A stretch of 64,000 nucleotides of DNA from Nocardioides sp. S5 (GTDB lineage Bacteria; Actinomycetota; Actinomycetes; Propionibacteriales; Nocardioidaceae), in NCBI RefSeq assembly GCF_017310035.1, contig NZ_CP022296.1:2790001-2854000 (forward strand). Reading direction: 5' to 3'. The notes under the pieces are model-generated. The model did no database searches. It was given only the letters and a program-made list of their open reading frames with translations, and had not been told where the DNA came from. Below are positions 25,736 through 37,324 of the stretch, one piece after another. The first letter of the stretch is position 1. Each line of letters starts with the position of its first letter. The position numbers and the translations under genes are program-made.

Positions 25736-26577
25736 GCGCCGCTCCGCGCCTCGAGGGCGGCACGACCGGCCGCACGCATCACGTCCAGCGGGGCCGACAC
25801 ACCGGTGAAGAGCTCGTGCTGCAGCGCCGCCTGGTGCACCAGCAGGTCCAGGCCTCCGACGAGCACCCGCCCGGAGGCGAGCGCCGCGGCGGCGAGCGGC
25901 GTGGGCCACGGGTCGTAGAGCGCCTCGAAGACCACCGGCACCCCGGCCACGCGGCGCAGCAGGTCGGGCACCTGCGCAGCCGCGGGGATCGTGGAGACGA
26001 CGATGTCGGCCGCCAGCACCCCCGACGCGTCCAGCACCCCGGTGCGTACGTCGACGTCGGCGGAGTGCCGGCGCAGCACCTCGACCGTGTCGCCGGCGCG
26101 CGGGACGTCGCGCACGAGGAGGTTGATCGTCCGGACCCCGAGGTCCGCCAGCGCCAGGCCGACCGAGGCCGCTGTCGCTCCCCCGCCCAGCACGACCGCC
26201 GACCCCAGCGGGGCCGACGTACGCTCCCGGACCGCGGCAGCAGCGCCGGGCAGGTCGGTGTTGTCCCCGACCCGCTCGCCACCGGGATCGAGCAGGAGGG
26301 TGTTGACCGCACCCGCCGTCCGCGCGCGGTCGGTGAGCCGGTCGACGAGCGGCAGCGCCTCCCGCTTGAGCGGCATCGTCAGCGACAGGCCACGCCAGGT
26401 GTCGTCGAGCCCGGCGAGGAAGGACTCCAGCCCGCCCGACGGCACCCGGTGGGCGTCGTAGGACCAGTCCAGGCCGAGCTCGGCGTAGGCCGCCCTGTGC
26501 AGGACCGGCGACAGCGAGTGGGCGATCGGGTCGCCCAGCACGCCGCAACGCCGTCCCGCACCGGAGGCGTCACTCAC
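25732..26577 (-). CDS. aroE: Shikimate dehydrogenase
   Basis: 281-residue NADP-dependent enzyme reducing 3-dehydroshikimate to shikimate. N-terminal substrate domain: GVLGDPIAHSLSPVLHRAAY and LTMPLKREALPLVD (Lys of the catalytic Lys-Asp pair), NTDLPGAAAAV (Asp). Rossmann loop VVLGGGATAASVGLAL, and C-terminal GGLDLLVHQAALQHELFTG. The GTG start has GAGGTCGAG just upstream, 13 nt after the mltG stop. Confidence 0.96.
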   Translation of the reverse strand: MSDASGAGRRCGVLGDPIAHSLSPVLHRAAYAELGLDWSYDAHRVPSGGLESFLAGLDDTWRGLSLTMPLKREALPLVDRLTDRARTAGAVNTLLLDPGGERVGDNTDLPGAAAAVRERTSAPLGSAVVLGGGATAASVGLALADLGVRTINLLVRDVPRAGDTVEVLRRHSADVDVRTGVLDASGVLAADIVVSTIPAAAQVPDLLRRVAGVPVVFEALYDPWPTPLAAAALASGRVLVGGLDLLVHQAALQHELFTGVSAPLDVMRAAGRAALEARSGA

Positions 26578-26590
26578 CTCGACCTCGGTG

Positions 26591-27754
26591 TCAGCACCGG
26601 TCCGAGGTCTCGCAGTAGGCGCGGTACTCGTCGCGACCCACGAGGAAGTCGTCGTAGTCCTCGTAGAACTTCGTCTCGCCCGTCTCCAGGTTGACCGTGA
26701 CGTAGTAGTACCAGGGGCCGTCGGCGGGGTTGGCCGCCGCCTCGATGGCGTCGTCCCCGGGCGCCTCGATCGGCGTGGGCGGCAGCCCCGGGCGGCGACG
26801 GGTGTCGTAGGGGGTGTCGACCGCGAGCTGCTCGGTGGTCAGCGCCGTGGTGCCCGACAGGCCGAGGCCGTAGGCGTTGGAGGCGTCGATGCCGAGCGTG
26901 CCGTTGGTGCCACCCTTGTCACCGGGGCCGTCGAGGCGGTTGTAGATGACCCGCGCGATCTTGGGCATGTCCTCGCCGCGGCCCTCGGCCTCGATGAGCG
27001 AGGCGATGATCATCAGCTCGCCCGGTGTCTTGCCGAGCTCGGCGGCCTTCTCCTCCAGGCCGGCCTGGTCGGCGGCCTCGCGCCAGCGGTCGACCATCAT
27101 CTTCAGGATCCGCACCGGCTTCTGCCCCGGCTTGATCTCGTACGTCGCCGGGAAGAGGTAGCCCTCGGCGTTGCCCTCGGCGTAGTCGGGCAGGCCGAGC
27201 TTGTCGGGCTTCTGGAGCGCGCGGTTCCACGCGGCCTCGGGGATGTCGGTGTTCTCGGCGAGCGTGGACACGATGTCGACGAGCCGCAGGCCCTCGGGGA
27301 TGGTCACCGTGGGGAAGCTGATCATGTTGTCGGGGTCGATGAGGACCTCGAGCGCGTCGGCGGCCTTCATCTCCTTCTGGAGCTCGTAGTCGCCGACCTG
27401 GATGCCGCTGGAGGCAGGCTCGCCCGCGGCAGCGTCGATGAAGGCCTGCACCGACGCGGTGACGCCCTCCTCCTTGAGGTTGCGGCCGATCTCGGCCACT
27501 ACGTCGCCCTCGTTGACGGTGAACTCGACCGAGCCGGTGCCGGGGCCGGGGTAGTCCTCGGGGCCCTGGAACTGGTCGGCCACCCAGGAGACGCCCTTGG
27601 TCAGGCCGAAGTAGAAGCCACCGACGAGCACGGCCAGCGCGACGAGGACCGCGATGCAGCCCTTCGCGCCACGGCCCTTGCGGCGCCGCCCGCCCGGGAC
27701 GTAGTCGTAGTCGTCCTCACGCAGCACGTCCTGCTCGGACTCGTGCTCAGTCAT
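26591..27754 (-). CDS. mltG: Endolytic transglycosylase MltG
   Basis: 387-residue single-pass membrane enzyme that cleaves nascent peptidoglycan glycan strands and is thought to set their length. A cytoplasmic acidic/basic tail is followed by a TM helix at about 32-50, a LysM-like subdomain (residues about 75-150) and the YceG catalytic domain with [10 protein letters not shown] (catalytic Glu255), ARVIYNRL and the conserved NAYGLGLSG and PTPIEAPG segments. The start overlaps ruvX by 8 nt, as in many actinobacteria. Confidence 0.95.
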   Translation of the reverse strand: MTEHESEQDVLREDDYDYVPGGRRRKGRGAKGCIAVLVALAVLVGGFYFGLTKGVSWVADQFQGPEDYPGPGTGSVEFTVNEGDVVAEIGRNLKEEGVTASVQAFIDAAAGEPASSGIQVGDYELQKEMKAADALEVLIDPDNMISFPTVTIPEGLRLVDIVSTLAENTDIPEAAWNRALQKPDKLGLPDYAEGNAEGYLFPATYEIKPGQKPVRILKMMVDRWREAADQAGLEEKAAELGKTPGELMIIASLIEAEGRGEDMPKIARVIYNRLDGPGDKGGTNGTLGIDASNAYGLGLSGTTALTTEQLAVDTPYDTRRRPGLPPTPIEAPGDDAIEAAANPADGPWYYYVTVNLETGETKFYEDYDDFLVGRDEYRAYCETSDRC

Positions 27755-28208
27755 CAGTCACCTCGACGATCTCTCCAGGCGCCTGCCCGCCGATGCGCTC
27801 GGTGTCGAGCGCCGTCTGCAGGATCAGCACCGCCGCTGCCTGGTCCACCACGGCACGTCGCTTGGCGCCACGCCGTCCCTGCTCGCGCAGGATCGACTCG
27901 GCCGAGACCGTGGTCAGGCGTTCATCACACAGTCTGACAGGGACGGGTGCAACTCGGCGCGCGACCCGACGGGCCAGGTCGCGCGCCTTCTCGGCCGCAG
28001 GTCCCTCCGTGCCGTTGAGCGAGCGGGGCAGGCCGATGACGACCTCGACGGCCCCGAGCTCGGTGACGAGCTGCGCGATCCGGCGTACGTCGCCCTTGCC
28101 GGCGCGCACCGTCTCCACGGGCGTCGCCAGGAATCCGGAGGGGTCACTGCTCGCCACCCCGATCCGGGCGTCCCCCGGGTCGATGCCGAGCCGCACCCCG
28201 AACCGCAC
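27747..28208 (-). CDS. ruvX: Putative Holliday-junction resolvase RuvX/YqgF
   Basis: 153-residue RNase H-like nuclease implicated in 16S pre-rRNA maturation and DNA repair. RuvX motifs: [19 protein letters not shown] (catalytic Asp), [27 protein letters not shown] (Glu) and [11 protein letters not shown] (Asp). The GTG start follows the alaS stop by two nucleotides. Operon with alaS and mltG. Confidence 0.95.
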   Translation of the reverse strand: MRFGVRLGIDPGDARIGVASSDPSGFLATPVETVRAGKGDVRRIAQLVTELGAVEVVIGLPRSLNGTEGPAAEKARDLARRVARRVAPVPVRLCDERLTTVSAESILREQGRRGAKRRAVVDQAAAVLILQTALDTERIGGQAPGEIVEVTDD

Positions 28209-28210
28209 GC

Positions 28211-30910
28211 TCAGGCCTGCGCCGACGCGGCGACCTGGCGCGCGACGAGCTCGAGCGCCTCGTCGATGCGGGAGGCGTCGGTGCCGCCGCCCTGCGCGAC
28301 GTCGTCCTTGCCGCCGCCCTTGCCGCCGAGCAGCGGACCCACGGCGCGGACCAGCTCGCCGGCCGAGAGCCCGCGGGCACGCGCCTCGTCGTTGGTCGCG
28401 GCCACCACGGACACCTTGCCGTCGGCGTGGCCGATGATCACCACGACGCCGGGCTCGCCCTGCGGCAGGCGTCCGCGCACGTCCATCGCCAGATTGCGTA
28501 CGTCGCCGCCGCCCGCGCCGTCGGCACGGTGGGCCACCAGGCGGACCGGGCCGACCTGCGTCGCTCCCGCCGCCAGGTCGGCGCTGGCGCCGAGCAGCTG
28601 GGCCAGGCGCGCCTTCTCCAGCTCCTTCTCGGCGTTCTTCAGGCGCTCGGTGAGCCCCTGCACGCGGCTGACGAGGTCGTCGGGCTGGGTCTTGAGCAGG
28701 CCGGTGAGCTGGGCGACGACGTCGCGCTCGCGGGCGAGGTAGCCGAAGCCCTCGACACCGGTGAGCGCCTCGATGCGGCGGCTGCCCGAGCCGACGCTCG
28801 TCTCGCCGGTCACCACGACCGTGCCGATCTGGGAGGAGTGGTCGACGTGGGTGCCACCGCAGAGCTCGCGCGACCAGGGGCCGCCGATCTCGACGACCCG
28901 CACCTTGGTGTTGTCGTAGGTCTCGCCGAAGAGCGCGATCGCGCCCCACTCCTTCGCCTGCTCGAGGGTCATGTAGTCCCACGCGACCGCGAGGTCGGCG
29001 CGCAGCGCCTGCTGCGAGACGGTCTCGACGTCGCGCACCTGCTCGGGCGTCAGCGCCTGGGTCCACCCGAAGTCGAGGCGGAGGTAGCCGGGACGGTTGT
29101 AGGAGCCGGACTGCAGCGCCGTGGGGCCGAGCACCTCGCGCAGGGCGGCGTGCACGACGTGGGTGCCGGAGTGCGCCTGGCGCGCGCCCGTACGCCACTC
29201 CGGGTCGACGCGGGCGTGCACCTCGCGGCCGGCGTCGAGCTCGCCCTCGAGCACCCGCACCTGGTGCACGACCAGGCCCTTGATCGGGCGCTGCACGTCG
29301 AGGACCTCGAGGCGACCGCCGTCGAAGACGATCGTGCCGGCGTCGGCTGCCTGGCCGCCGGACTCGGCGTAGAAGGGGGTGCGGTCGAGCACGAGCTCCC
29401 CGACCTCGCCCTCGGCCAGCCGCGGCACGGAGGCGCCGCCGCTGAGCAGCGCCAGCGGGCGGGACTCGGTCTCGAGCGTCTCGTAGGCCAGCCACTCGGT
29501 GGGGCCGTGCTGGTCGAAGACGCCGCGGTAGACGCCGGTGTCGCCGTGGGCGCCCTTCTTGGCGCGCGCGTCGGCCTTGGCCCGCTCGCGCTGCTCGGCC
29601 ATCAGCCCGCGGAAGCCCTGCTCGTCCACCTGCAGGCCCTGCTCGGCCGCCATCTCCAGCGTGAGGTCGATCGGGAAGCCGTAGGTGTCGTGCAGCGCGA
29701 AGGCACGCTCGCCCGACAGCGTGGAGCCGCCGGTCTGCTTCACCTCGGAGGCGGCGACGTCGAAGATCTGGGTGCCGGCCTGGAGCGTCTTGCGGAAGGC
29801 GTCCTCCTCGGCGAAGGCGACCTGGGAGATGCGCGGCCAGTCGCTGACGAGGTTGTCGTAGGTCTCCCCCATCCGGTCACGCGAGACCGGCATCAGCTCG
29901 GGCAGCACCCGGTCCTCGCAGCCGAGCAGGCGCATCGAGCGCACCGCGCGGCGCAGCAGGCGGCGCAGGACGTAGCCGCGACCGTCGTTGCCGGGGGTGA
30001 CGCCGTCGCCGATGAGCATCATCGAGGAGCGCACGTGGTCGGCGACGACGCGGAACCGTACGTCGTCCTCGCGGTCGGCGCCGTAGCGGCGGCCGGTGAG
30101 CTGCTCGGCCTTCTCGATGACGGGGTACATCACGTCGATCTCGTACATGTTGTTCTTGCCCTGGAGCAGGAACGCGACCCGGTCCAGGCCCATGCCGGTG
30201 TCGATGTTCTTCTTCGGCAGCGAGCCGGCGACGTCGAAGTCCTCCTTCGAGCGCACCGCGGAGAGCTCGTCCTGCATGAAGACCAGGTTCCAGATCTCGA
30301 GCAGACGGTCCTCGAGCTCGAACGGCATGTCCGGGCCGAGGGTCGTGACGTCGAAGTCCGGACCCCACTCGGGACCGCGGTCGTAGAGGATCTCCGAGCA
30401 CGGCCCGCCGGGGCCGGGGACGCCCATCGACCAGTAGTTCTCCTTGTTGCCCAGCTGGACGATCCGCTCGCGCGGCAGGCCGGTGGCCTTCGTCCAGTGG
30501 CCGATGGCCTCCTCGTCGCCGACGAGGACCGAGGGGTAGAGACGCGACTCGTCGAGCCCGAAGCCGCCGTCGTCGACCGACTTGGTCAGCAGGTCCCACG
30601 CGAGCTCGATCGCGCCTTCCTTGAAGTAGTCGCCGAAGGAGAAGTTGCCGCACATCTCGAAGAACGTGCCGTGGCGGGTGGTCTTGCCGACGTCCTCGAT
30701 GTCGGGGGTGCGCACGCACTTCTGGATGCTGGTGGCGCGCGGCCACGGCGCGGTCTCCTGGCCCAGGAAGTAGGGCTTGAAGGGCACCATGCCGGCCGGC
30801 ACGAAGAGCAGGTTGGGGTCGTCGGCGAGCAGCGAGGCGGAGGGCACCACGGCGTGTCCGGCGGCCTCGAAGTGCGCGAGGAAGCGGCGGCGGATCTCGG
30901 CGGTGTCCAT
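28211..30910 (-). CDS. alaS: Alanyl-tRNA synthetase
   Basis: 899-residue class II synthetase. Catalytic core at the N terminus ([58 protein letters not shown]), tRNA-recognition helices, then the editing domain with [16 protein letters not shown] and [13 protein letters not shown] zinc ligands, which removes Ser and Gly from tRNA-Ala. A C-Ala domain ends the protein ([17 protein letters not shown]). The ATG overlaps the 98-aa gene stop by one base. Full length. Confidence 0.98.
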   Translation of the reverse strand: MDTAEIRRRFLAHFEAAGHAVVPSASLLADDPNLLFVPAGMVPFKPYFLGQETAPWPRATSIQKCVRTPDIEDVGKTTRHGTFFEMCGNFSFGDYFKEGAIELAWDLLTKSVDDGGFGLDESRLYPSVLVGDEEAIGHWTKATGLPRERIVQLGNKENYWSMGVPGPGGPCSEILYDRGPEWGPDFDVTTLGPDMPFELEDRLLEIWNLVFMQDELSAVRSKEDFDVAGSLPKKNIDTGMGLDRVAFLLQGKNNMYEIDVMYPVIEKAEQLTGRRYGADREDDVRFRVVADHVRSSMMLIGDGVTPGNDGRGYVLRRLLRRAVRSMRLLGCEDRVLPELMPVSRDRMGETYDNLVSDWPRISQVAFAEEDAFRKTLQAGTQIFDVAASEVKQTGGSTLSGERAFALHDTYGFPIDLTLEMAAEQGLQVDEQGFRGLMAEQRERAKADARAKKGAHGDTGVYRGVFDQHGPTEWLAYETLETESRPLALLSGGASVPRLAEGEVGELVLDRTPFYAESGGQAADAGTIVFDGGRLEVLDVQRPIKGLVVHQVRVLEGELDAGREVHARVDPEWRTGARQAHSGTHVVHAALREVLGPTALQSGSYNRPGYLRLDFGWTQALTPEQVRDVETVSQQALRADLAVAWDYMTLEQAKEWGAIALFGETYDNTKVRVVEIGGPWSRELCGGTHVDHSSQIGTVVVTGETSVGSGSRRIEALTGVEGFGYLARERDVVAQLTGLLKTQPDDLVSRVQGLTERLKNAEKELEKARLAQLLGASADLAAGATQVGPVRLVAHRADGAGGGDVRNLAMDVRGRLPQGEPGVVVIIGHADGKVSVVAATNDEARARGLSAGELVRAVGPLLGGKGGGKDDVAQGGGTDASRIDEALELVARQVAASAQA

Positions 30911-31206
30911 CAGTTCTCGTTCTCCTTGGGTGCATCGGTGGGTGGGGTGCGAGCCGAGGGGGCCTCGCCACCACGTGTGAGCTCGGGGATGCCATGAGGC
31001 CGCAGTCCGAGCTGTTCGCGCAACTCGGTTTCGCGCTCGGTGCGGCCCTGGTGGACCTCCTCGGCGAACAGCCGGGCACCGACCTGCCACCCGCGCACGC
31101 GGTCACGCAGGCCGTCGGCGGTCAGCGCCTCAGCGGCACGACGGGCGCGGGCGGCGGCGTACAGCCCGACCCCCGCCCCGGCCACGAACCAGAGTGGGCG
31201 ACCCAT
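30910..31206 (-). CDS. Small membrane-anchored protein upstream of alaS (DUF6167-like)
   Basis: 98 residues: an N-terminal hydrophobic segment (WFVAGAGVGLYAAA), then a charged helical stretch (LRDRVRGWQVGARLFAEEVHQGRTERETELREQLGL) and a polar tail. This layout and position, directly before alaS, match a small conserved actinobacterial family (DUF6167, from memory). Its stop and the alaS ATG share a base (TGATG), and its ATG overlaps the stop of the 165-aa gene. Function unknown. Confidence 0.72.
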   Translation of the reverse strand: MGRPLWFVAGAGVGLYAAARARRAAEALTADGLRDRVRGWQVGARLFAEEVHQGRTERETELREQLGLRPHGIPELTRGGEAPSARTPPTDAPKENEN

Positions 31207-31703
31207 CAGGCGACGTCCTCCCCGACGTCGCGGCGCAGGCCGGCGCGCTCGCGCGCCCGGAACTCGCGCAGCGCCTGCTTGGTCTCGGCACGGCGCTGCC
31301 GGGTGGCGCGCCGCGTCTCCTGGCGCACCTCGAAGCGGATGCGGTTGCGGCTCGCCGGGGACAGCGCGCGGCGCAGGCCGTGGGTCCACGACGCCGCCAT
31401 CACCACGCTCTCGCGCGCGACGATGTCGGCGAACAGCCGCCCGTCGACCGGTCGTGCGACGGGCACCTCGAAGACGGGCGCCTCGTCAGCGCCCATGCCG
31501 GTGATCACGAAGGTGCCTGGGGCGTCGTCGACCACCGGCTGCGGCGCGGTGGTGACCGGCGACTCCAGCACTCCCACGCGTACGGCGAGGGCCGCGGCCC
31601 GTGCCTCGGCGCGACGTGCGCGACCGAGCGCGAGTGCCGACACGGCGAGCGCCACGAGAGCCACGGCGGCTGCCGCACCCATCCACACCTGCTCCGTCGT
31701 CAC
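31206..31703 (-). CDS. Conserved hypothetical membrane protein at the head of the alaS operon
   Basis: 165 residues: one N-terminal TM helix (VWMGAAAAVALVALAVSALAL), a linker, then GRLFADIVARESVVMAASWTHGLRRALSPASRNRIRFEVRQE and an Arg-rich helix. It occupies the slot held by DUF948 proteins in related genomes but does not clearly look like one. The GTG start is 6 nt after TAGGGT, making this the probable promoter of the alaS-ruvX-mltG-aro operon. Confidence 0.65.
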   Translation of the reverse strand: MTTEQVWMGAAAAVALVALAVSALALGRARRAEARAAALAVRVGVLESPVTTAPQPVVDDAPGTFVITGMGADEAPVFEVPVARPVDGRLFADIVARESVVMAASWTHGLRRALSPASRNRIRFEVRQETRRATRQRRAETKQALREFRARERAGLRRDVGEDVA

Positions 31704-31709
31704 CGGGAC

Positions 31710-31715
31710 ACCCTA
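31710..31715 (-). promoter_or_regulatory. -10 box at the head of the alaS operon
   Basis: TAGGGT (minus), 6 nt before the GTG of the 165-aa gene, inside the 27-bp gap after the binding-protein gene. Confidence 0.5.
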
Positions 31716-31730
31716 TAGAAGCCGTCAGAC

Positions 31731-33503
31731 TCACTGCACGACGTAGAGGTCCTTGTAGTTCGGCGTGCCCATCGACCCGTCGCCGGAAGGGTTGCCGATG
31801 TCGGCGCCGAACGCGAAGAGGTGGTTGACGTAGGCGGTGGGGATGATCGGGAAGTAGTCCGTCATGATCTGCTCGTCCAGTGCGCCCCACGCATCGGACC
31901 GCTCGTCGACCGGGAGCGTCGCGATGCGGTCCATCTCCTCGTCGACCTCCGGCTCGTCGAAGCCGGCGGTGTTGAAGACAGCGCCGGCCTGCAACAGGGG
32001 CGGGAGCAGCGCCGCACCGGCCGGCCACGCCGGGCACAGGTTCACGCCGCGGACATCGAGCCGCTGGTTGAGCTCGTCGTCCGGGTCGAGCCAGATGTTG
32101 TAGGGCGACTCCTGGACCGGGATCGCCCTGACCTCGAAGCCGCCTTGCTCCAGACCGATGGTGATCTGTTCCTGCGCGGCACGCGCCTGCCAGTCGAGCT
32201 CGTAGTAGATCATCGTGATCGGGTAGGGCTCGTCGTAGCCGGCCTCGGAGAGCAGCGCGCGGGAGCGCTCGGGGTCGTAGGTGATCTGCTCACCGTCGAC
32301 CTGGAAGTCCCGCCGCCCCTCCATGCCCGGCGGCATGACCGAGCTCGCGTAGTCGCGCGTCACGCCGGGGACCTCGCCGTCCGCGATCCACACGTCCTCG
32401 TAGGGGTAGGCGTAGGCCAGCGCCTTGCGGACCTCGATCTCGTCGATCTCGGCGTAGTCGGGCGCCAGGGTGGTGACGCACGGGGAGCTCTGCTGCACCA
32501 GACGGTCCCCCAGCGCCGCGCTCGCCTCGGCGTAGCGCCCCGGTCCCAGCGACGTGGCGAGCGAGGTCCTGCTCTCCGAGGTCCCCGACAGCATCATCTC
32601 GTCGACCATCGCCTGGTCCTGGCTGAACTTGAAGACCCAGCGGTCGGCGTACTGGTGACGCGCCGGGTCGGAACCTGCGTCCCACGCCTCGTTGCGCACC
32701 AGCACCAGCTCCTCGTCCGGCGACCAGCTCTCCACGAGGTAGGGGCCGGTGGCCAGCGGCTCCTGGCCGTAGGTGCGCGGCTCGGCCTCGTCACCGAGCG
32801 GGGCCGGCCCCATCGCCATCACCGCCCCCCAGTAGTCCATGTCGGGGAACGGCCGCTCCATCTCGATGGTGACGTCCTGGCCGTCCACCGTGATGGCGTC
32901 GTAGTCCTCGCAGTCCGGGTCGTCGCTGGTGTAGGGACCGTCGTAGTCGGCGGCCCCGGCGAAGTAGGTGCGGGAGTACTGGGTCCCCGGACCGGACGGG
33001 AACACCTCGGCGTCGAGCGAGCGGCAGATGCCGAACGCCACCTCCTCGGCCGTGACGGGCCGGCCGTCCTGCCAGGTGGCGTCGTCACGGATCGTGAAGG
33101 TCCACTCGGTGTAGTCCTCGTTGTGCGAGCCGAGGTCGGTCGCGAGGTCCGGCACCAGGACGGGACGGCCGTCCTCGTCGTTGGTGTACTGGGTCAGCGA
33201 ACGGCTGACGAGCGCCTGCTGGATCGCGTTGCCGACGACGGACCAGCCGGCCGTCGGGTCGAGCGTGTCGGGGCCGGGGGCGCCGGGCAGGTGGACGGTG
33301 ATCGTCCCACCCGGTGTCGCTCCCGCGACCGGGGCGGCAGGGCCCTGACGGGTGTGGTCCTTCGAGCCACCCGTGGCCGGGGTGATGGACCGGACCATGC
33401 CACCGCCCGCCGGTGTCCCCGGACGGGCCGGTCCCCCACCGCAGGCTGCCAGCGCCACCACGGCAGCACCGAGTGCGCACGCGAGCCCCCGCGTCCCTCT
33501 CAT
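31731..33503 (-). CDS. Orphan peptide ABC transporter substrate-binding lipoprotein
   Basis: 590-residue family 5 (DppA/OppA-like) binding protein. Lipoprotein signal MRGTRGLACALGAAVVALAAC with lipidated Cys; mature-domain motifs FGICRSLD, ARHQYADRWVFKF and the C-terminal GSMGTPNYKDLYVVQ. It is strikingly similar (about 70% by eye over the N-terminal half) to the OppA at 38510-40288. It has no permease or ATPase beside it and is separated from the opp operon by rarA, so it probably shares that transporter with a different ligand preference. SD: GGGGGAGG. Confidence 0.88.
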   Translation of the reverse strand: MRGTRGLACALGAAVVALAACGGGPARPGTPAGGGMVRSITPATGGSKDHTRQGPAAPVAGATPGGTITVHLPGAPGPDTLDPTAGWSVVGNAIQQALVSRSLTQYTNDEDGRPVLVPDLATDLGSHNEDYTEWTFTIRDDATWQDGRPVTAEEVAFGICRSLDAEVFPSGPGTQYSRTYFAGAADYDGPYTSDDPDCEDYDAITVDGQDVTIEMERPFPDMDYWGAVMAMGPAPLGDEAEPRTYGQEPLATGPYLVESWSPDEELVLVRNEAWDAGSDPARHQYADRWVFKFSQDQAMVDEMMLSGTSESRTSLATSLGPGRYAEASAALGDRLVQQSSPCVTTLAPDYAEIDEIEVRKALAYAYPYEDVWIADGEVPGVTRDYASSVMPPGMEGRRDFQVDGEQITYDPERSRALLSEAGYDEPYPITMIYYELDWQARAAQEQITIGLEQGGFEVRAIPVQESPYNIWLDPDDELNQRLDVRGVNLCPAWPAGAALLPPLLQAGAVFNTAGFDEPEVDEEMDRIATLPVDERSDAWGALDEQIMTDYFPIIPTAYVNHLFAFGADIGNPSGDGSMGTPNYKDLYVVQ

Positions 33504-33519
33504 GCCTCCCCCTGTTCCC

Positions 33520-34902
33520 TCACGAGCCGCGAACGATGCGGCGTACGCGCTCCCAGCGCTCGCGGACGGCAGACTCCGCGCCGAGGTTGGTCGGTGAATA
33601 GTAGGTCGCATCGGCCAGCACGTCGGGGAGGTACTGCTGCTCGACGACACCGAAGGGCTCGTCGTGGGGGTAGGCGTAGCCCTTGCCGTGCCCCAGGTCC
33701 TTGGCACCGCCGTAGTGCGCGTCGCGCAGGTGCGGCGGCACCTGCCCGATCCTGCCGGCCTTCACGTCGGAGATCGCGGCGTCGATCGCGGCGATGACCG
33801 CGTTGGACTTGGGCGCGATCGCGAGGTGGATGGTGGCCTGGGCCAGGTTGATCCGGGCCTCGGGCATCCCGATCAGCTGCACCGCCTGCGCGGCCGCGAC
33901 CGCCGCCTGGAGGGCGGTCGGGTCGGCGAGCCCGATGTCCTCGCTGGCGTGCACCACGAGCCGCCGGGCGATGAAGCGGGGGTCCTCCCCCGCCTCGATC
34001 ATCCGGGCGAGGTAGTGCAGCGCCGCGTCCGGGTCCGAGCCGCGGATCGACTTGATGAAGGCCGAGATCACGTCGTAGTGCTGGTCGCCCTGGCGGTCGT
34101 AGCGCACCGCGGCCTGGTCGACGGCGGTCTCGGCAGTGGCGAGGTCGATGGTGTCGAGGCCGTTGCTCGCCGCTGCCCCGGCAGCGGCCTCGAGGTAGGT
34201 CAGGGCCCGGCGCGCGTCACCACCCGCGAGGCGTACGAGGTGGGATCGGGCCTCCTCGTCGAGCCCGGTCTCGCCGGCCAGGCCGCGCTCGTCGGAGAGC
34301 GCCTGGTCGATGACCTCGGCGACGTCGTCGTCGGTCAGCGACTGCAGGCGCAGCAGCAGGCTGCGCGACAGCAGCGGACTGATCACGGAGAAGAACGGGT
34401 TCTCGGTGGTCGCCGCGATCAGCGTCACCCAGCGGTTCTCCACCCCCGGCAGGAGCGCGTCCTGCTGGGCCTTGGTGAAGCGGTGCACCTCGTCGACGAA
34501 GAGCACGGTCTCCTGGCCGCTGCGGACCAGCTCGGCCCGGGCGCCGTCGATGGCGGCGCGAACCTCCTTGACGCCGGCCGCGACCGCCGACACCTCGACG
34601 AAGCGTCGACGTGTCTGCTGGCTCACGATCGCCGCGATCGTGGTCTTGCCCGTGCCCGGCGGCCCCCACAGCAGCAGCGACATCGACTGGTCGCCCTCGA
34701 TGAGGCGGCGCAGCGGGGAGCCGGCGGCGCGCAGCTGCTGCTGACCGACCAGCTCGTCGATCGTGCGCGGGCGCATCCGCACCGCGAGCGGGGCGGACGC
34801 GAACGTGTTGGCGCCCAACGACCCCGCTCCGGGGTTGCCGGCTGCGGACATGGATCCGGGCGCGGGTTGCCCCGCGCCCGGAATCTCGAACAAGCCGTCC
34901 AC
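33520..34902 (-). CDS. rarA: Replication-associated recombination protein A (MgsA/RarA)
   Basis: About 460-residue clamp-loader-like AAA+ ATPase acting at stalled forks. Walker [12 protein letters not shown], Walker [11 protein letters not shown], sensor 1 [12 protein letters not shown], arginine-finger region [10 protein letters not shown], and the MgsA C-terminal tetramerisation domain ending in [18 protein letters not shown] at 34902 is preferred because GATACT lies 7 nt before it; the longer frame to 34935 has no SD and runs through a hairpin. Confidence 0.93.
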   Translation of the reverse strand: MDGLFEIPGAGQPAPGSMSAAGNPGAGSLGANTFASAPLAVRMRPRTIDELVGQQQLRAAGSPLRRLIEGDQSMSLLLWGPPGTGKTTIAAIVSQQTRRRFVEVSAVAAGVKEVRAAIDGARAELVRSGQETVLFVDEVHRFTKAQQDALLPGVENRWVTLIAATTENPFFSVISPLLSRSLLLRLQSLTDDDVAEVIDQALSDERGLAGETGLDEEARSHLVRLAGGDARRALTYLEAAAGAAASNGLDTIDLATAETAVDQAAVRYDRQGDQHYDVISAFIKSIRGSDPDAALHYLARMIEAGEDPRFIARRLVVHASEDIGLADPTALQAAVAAAQAVQLIGMPEARINLAQATIHLAIAPKSNAVIAAIDAAISDVKAGRIGQVPPHLRDAHYGGAKDLGHGKGYAYPHDEPFGVVEQQYLPDVLADATYYSPTNLGAESAVRERWERVRRIVRGS

Positions 34903-34909
34903 GTCGGTG

Positions 34910-34915
34910 AGTATC
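34910..34915 (-). promoter_or_regulatory. -10 box, rarA
   Basis: GATACT (minus), 7 nt before GTG 34902. It immediately follows the hairpin 34919-34936. Confidence 0.35.
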
Positions 34916-34918
34916 CCC

Positions 34919-34936
34919 CGTGCCGCGAGCGGCACG
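34919..34936 (-). terminator. Hairpin after oppF
   Basis: CGTGCCG-CGAG-CGGCACG, a perfect 7-bp stem 10 nt after the oppF stop. No U-tract, but placed to end the opp transcript before rarA. Confidence 0.4.
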
Positions 34937-34946
34937 GCAGGCGGGC

Positions 34947-36274
34947 TCAGGCGCCGGTCGTCTGCTTGGTGCGCAGGTCGTACCAGGTCTTCTCGTAGCC
35001 CGGGATGGTCAGCTGCGTGTTGCTGGGCGTGGCACCCGGGACCGGGCTGCCCTGGTCGTCGACACCGAGCAGGTCGGTCGTGACGGGGGTCGCCGGGTGG
35101 GCACCGAGCTCACCGGCGAAGTGACAGGCGACCTTGTGGCGCTTGCCGATCTGCAGGAGGGGCGGCTCGACCTTCGCGCAGATCTCCTGGGCGAACTGGC
35201 AGCGGGTGCGGAAGCGGCAGCCGGACGGCGGGTTGATCGGGCTCGGCACGTCACCCTCGAGGCGGATGCGCTCGCGGCGTCCGCCCACCGCCGCCTGCTT
35301 CACGTCGGGCACCGCCGAGAGCAGCGCCTGGGTGTAGGGGTGGTGCGGCCGGCTGTAGATCGTCTCGCGGTCGCCGATCTCCACGATCTTGCCGAGGTAC
35401 ATCACGGCGATCTCGGGGCAGAAGTGGCGCACGATGGCGAGGTCGTGGGCGATGAACAGGAACGCCACGTCGAACTCGTTCTGGATGTCCTGGAGCAGGT
35501 TGACCACCTGCGCCTGGATCGAGACGTCCAGCGCCGAGACCGGCTCGTCCGCGACGAGCACCTTCGGGTTGAGCGTCAGCGCCCGGGCGATGCCGATCCG
35601 CTGTCGCTGGCCCCCGGAGAACTCGTTGGGGTAGCGGTTGTAGTGCTCGGGGTTGAGGCCCACGACCTCCAGGAGCTCCTGGACGCGCGAGAGCACCTGG
35701 TTCTTCGGGACGATCTTGTGCACCTCGAGCGGCGCACCCACGATCGTGCCGACCGTGTGACGCGGGTTCAACGAGGTGTAGGGGTCCTGGAAGATCATCT
35801 GCACGTCCCGGCGCAGCGGCTTCATCTCCTTGTTGGAGAGCTTGGCCAGGTCGTTGCCCTCGAACATCATCGAGCCGCCGGTCGGCTTGTACAGCCGGGT
35901 GATCAGGCGGCCGGTTGTCGACTTGCCGCAGCCGGACTCGCCGACCAGGCCCAGCGAGCCGCCCTTGGGCACCTCGAAGGAGATGCCGTCCACGGCCTGC
36001 ACGTGGCCGATGGTGCGACGGACGACCCCCGAGGAGCGCACCGGGAAGTACATCTTGAGGTTGTCGACCGTCAGCACCGCCGGCGCGTCGGGGTCGAGCC
36101 TGGAGGCCGTGTGGCCCATCTCGGCGATCGAGGCGAAGTCGCGGTCCGCGACGGACACCTCGTGGGAGGAGTAGGCGTCGCTCGCCTCCGCGGTGAGCTG
36201 GCGCTCACCGGACTCGGCTGCGTTGGCGCCGACCTCGGTCGGTGCGACCTGGGCTTCGGCGTTGGGGTCCTGGG

Positions 36275-36278
<4 letters not shown>
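34947..36278 (-). CDS. oppF: Peptide ABC transporter ATP-binding protein OppF/DppF
   Basis: 443-residue nucleotide-binding subunit. An unusually long N-terminal extension of about 70 residues precedes the ABC domain: Walker [14 protein letters not shown]-loop [17 protein letters not shown], signature [14 protein letters not shown], Walker [15 protein letters not shown] and the H-loop FIAHD. The C-terminal oligopeptide-transporter domain has the cysteine motif [15 protein letters not shown], which may bind an Fe-S cluster as in DppD/DppF. Intact, unlike the partner OppD. The start overlaps the oppD stop by 4 nt. Confidence 0.93.

Positions 36279-37320
<1,042 letters not shown>

Positions 37321-37324
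<4 letters not shown>

Noticed and set aside
28427..30997. 856-codon open frame on the plus strand
   Set aside because: It is the antisense shadow of alaS. GC-rich third positions create long opposite-strand frames; its composition is Arg/Gly/His-rich with no domains.
34903..34935. Longer rarA start at 34935
   Set aside because: No SD, it crosses the hairpin 34919-34936, and a leaderless box precedes 34902.
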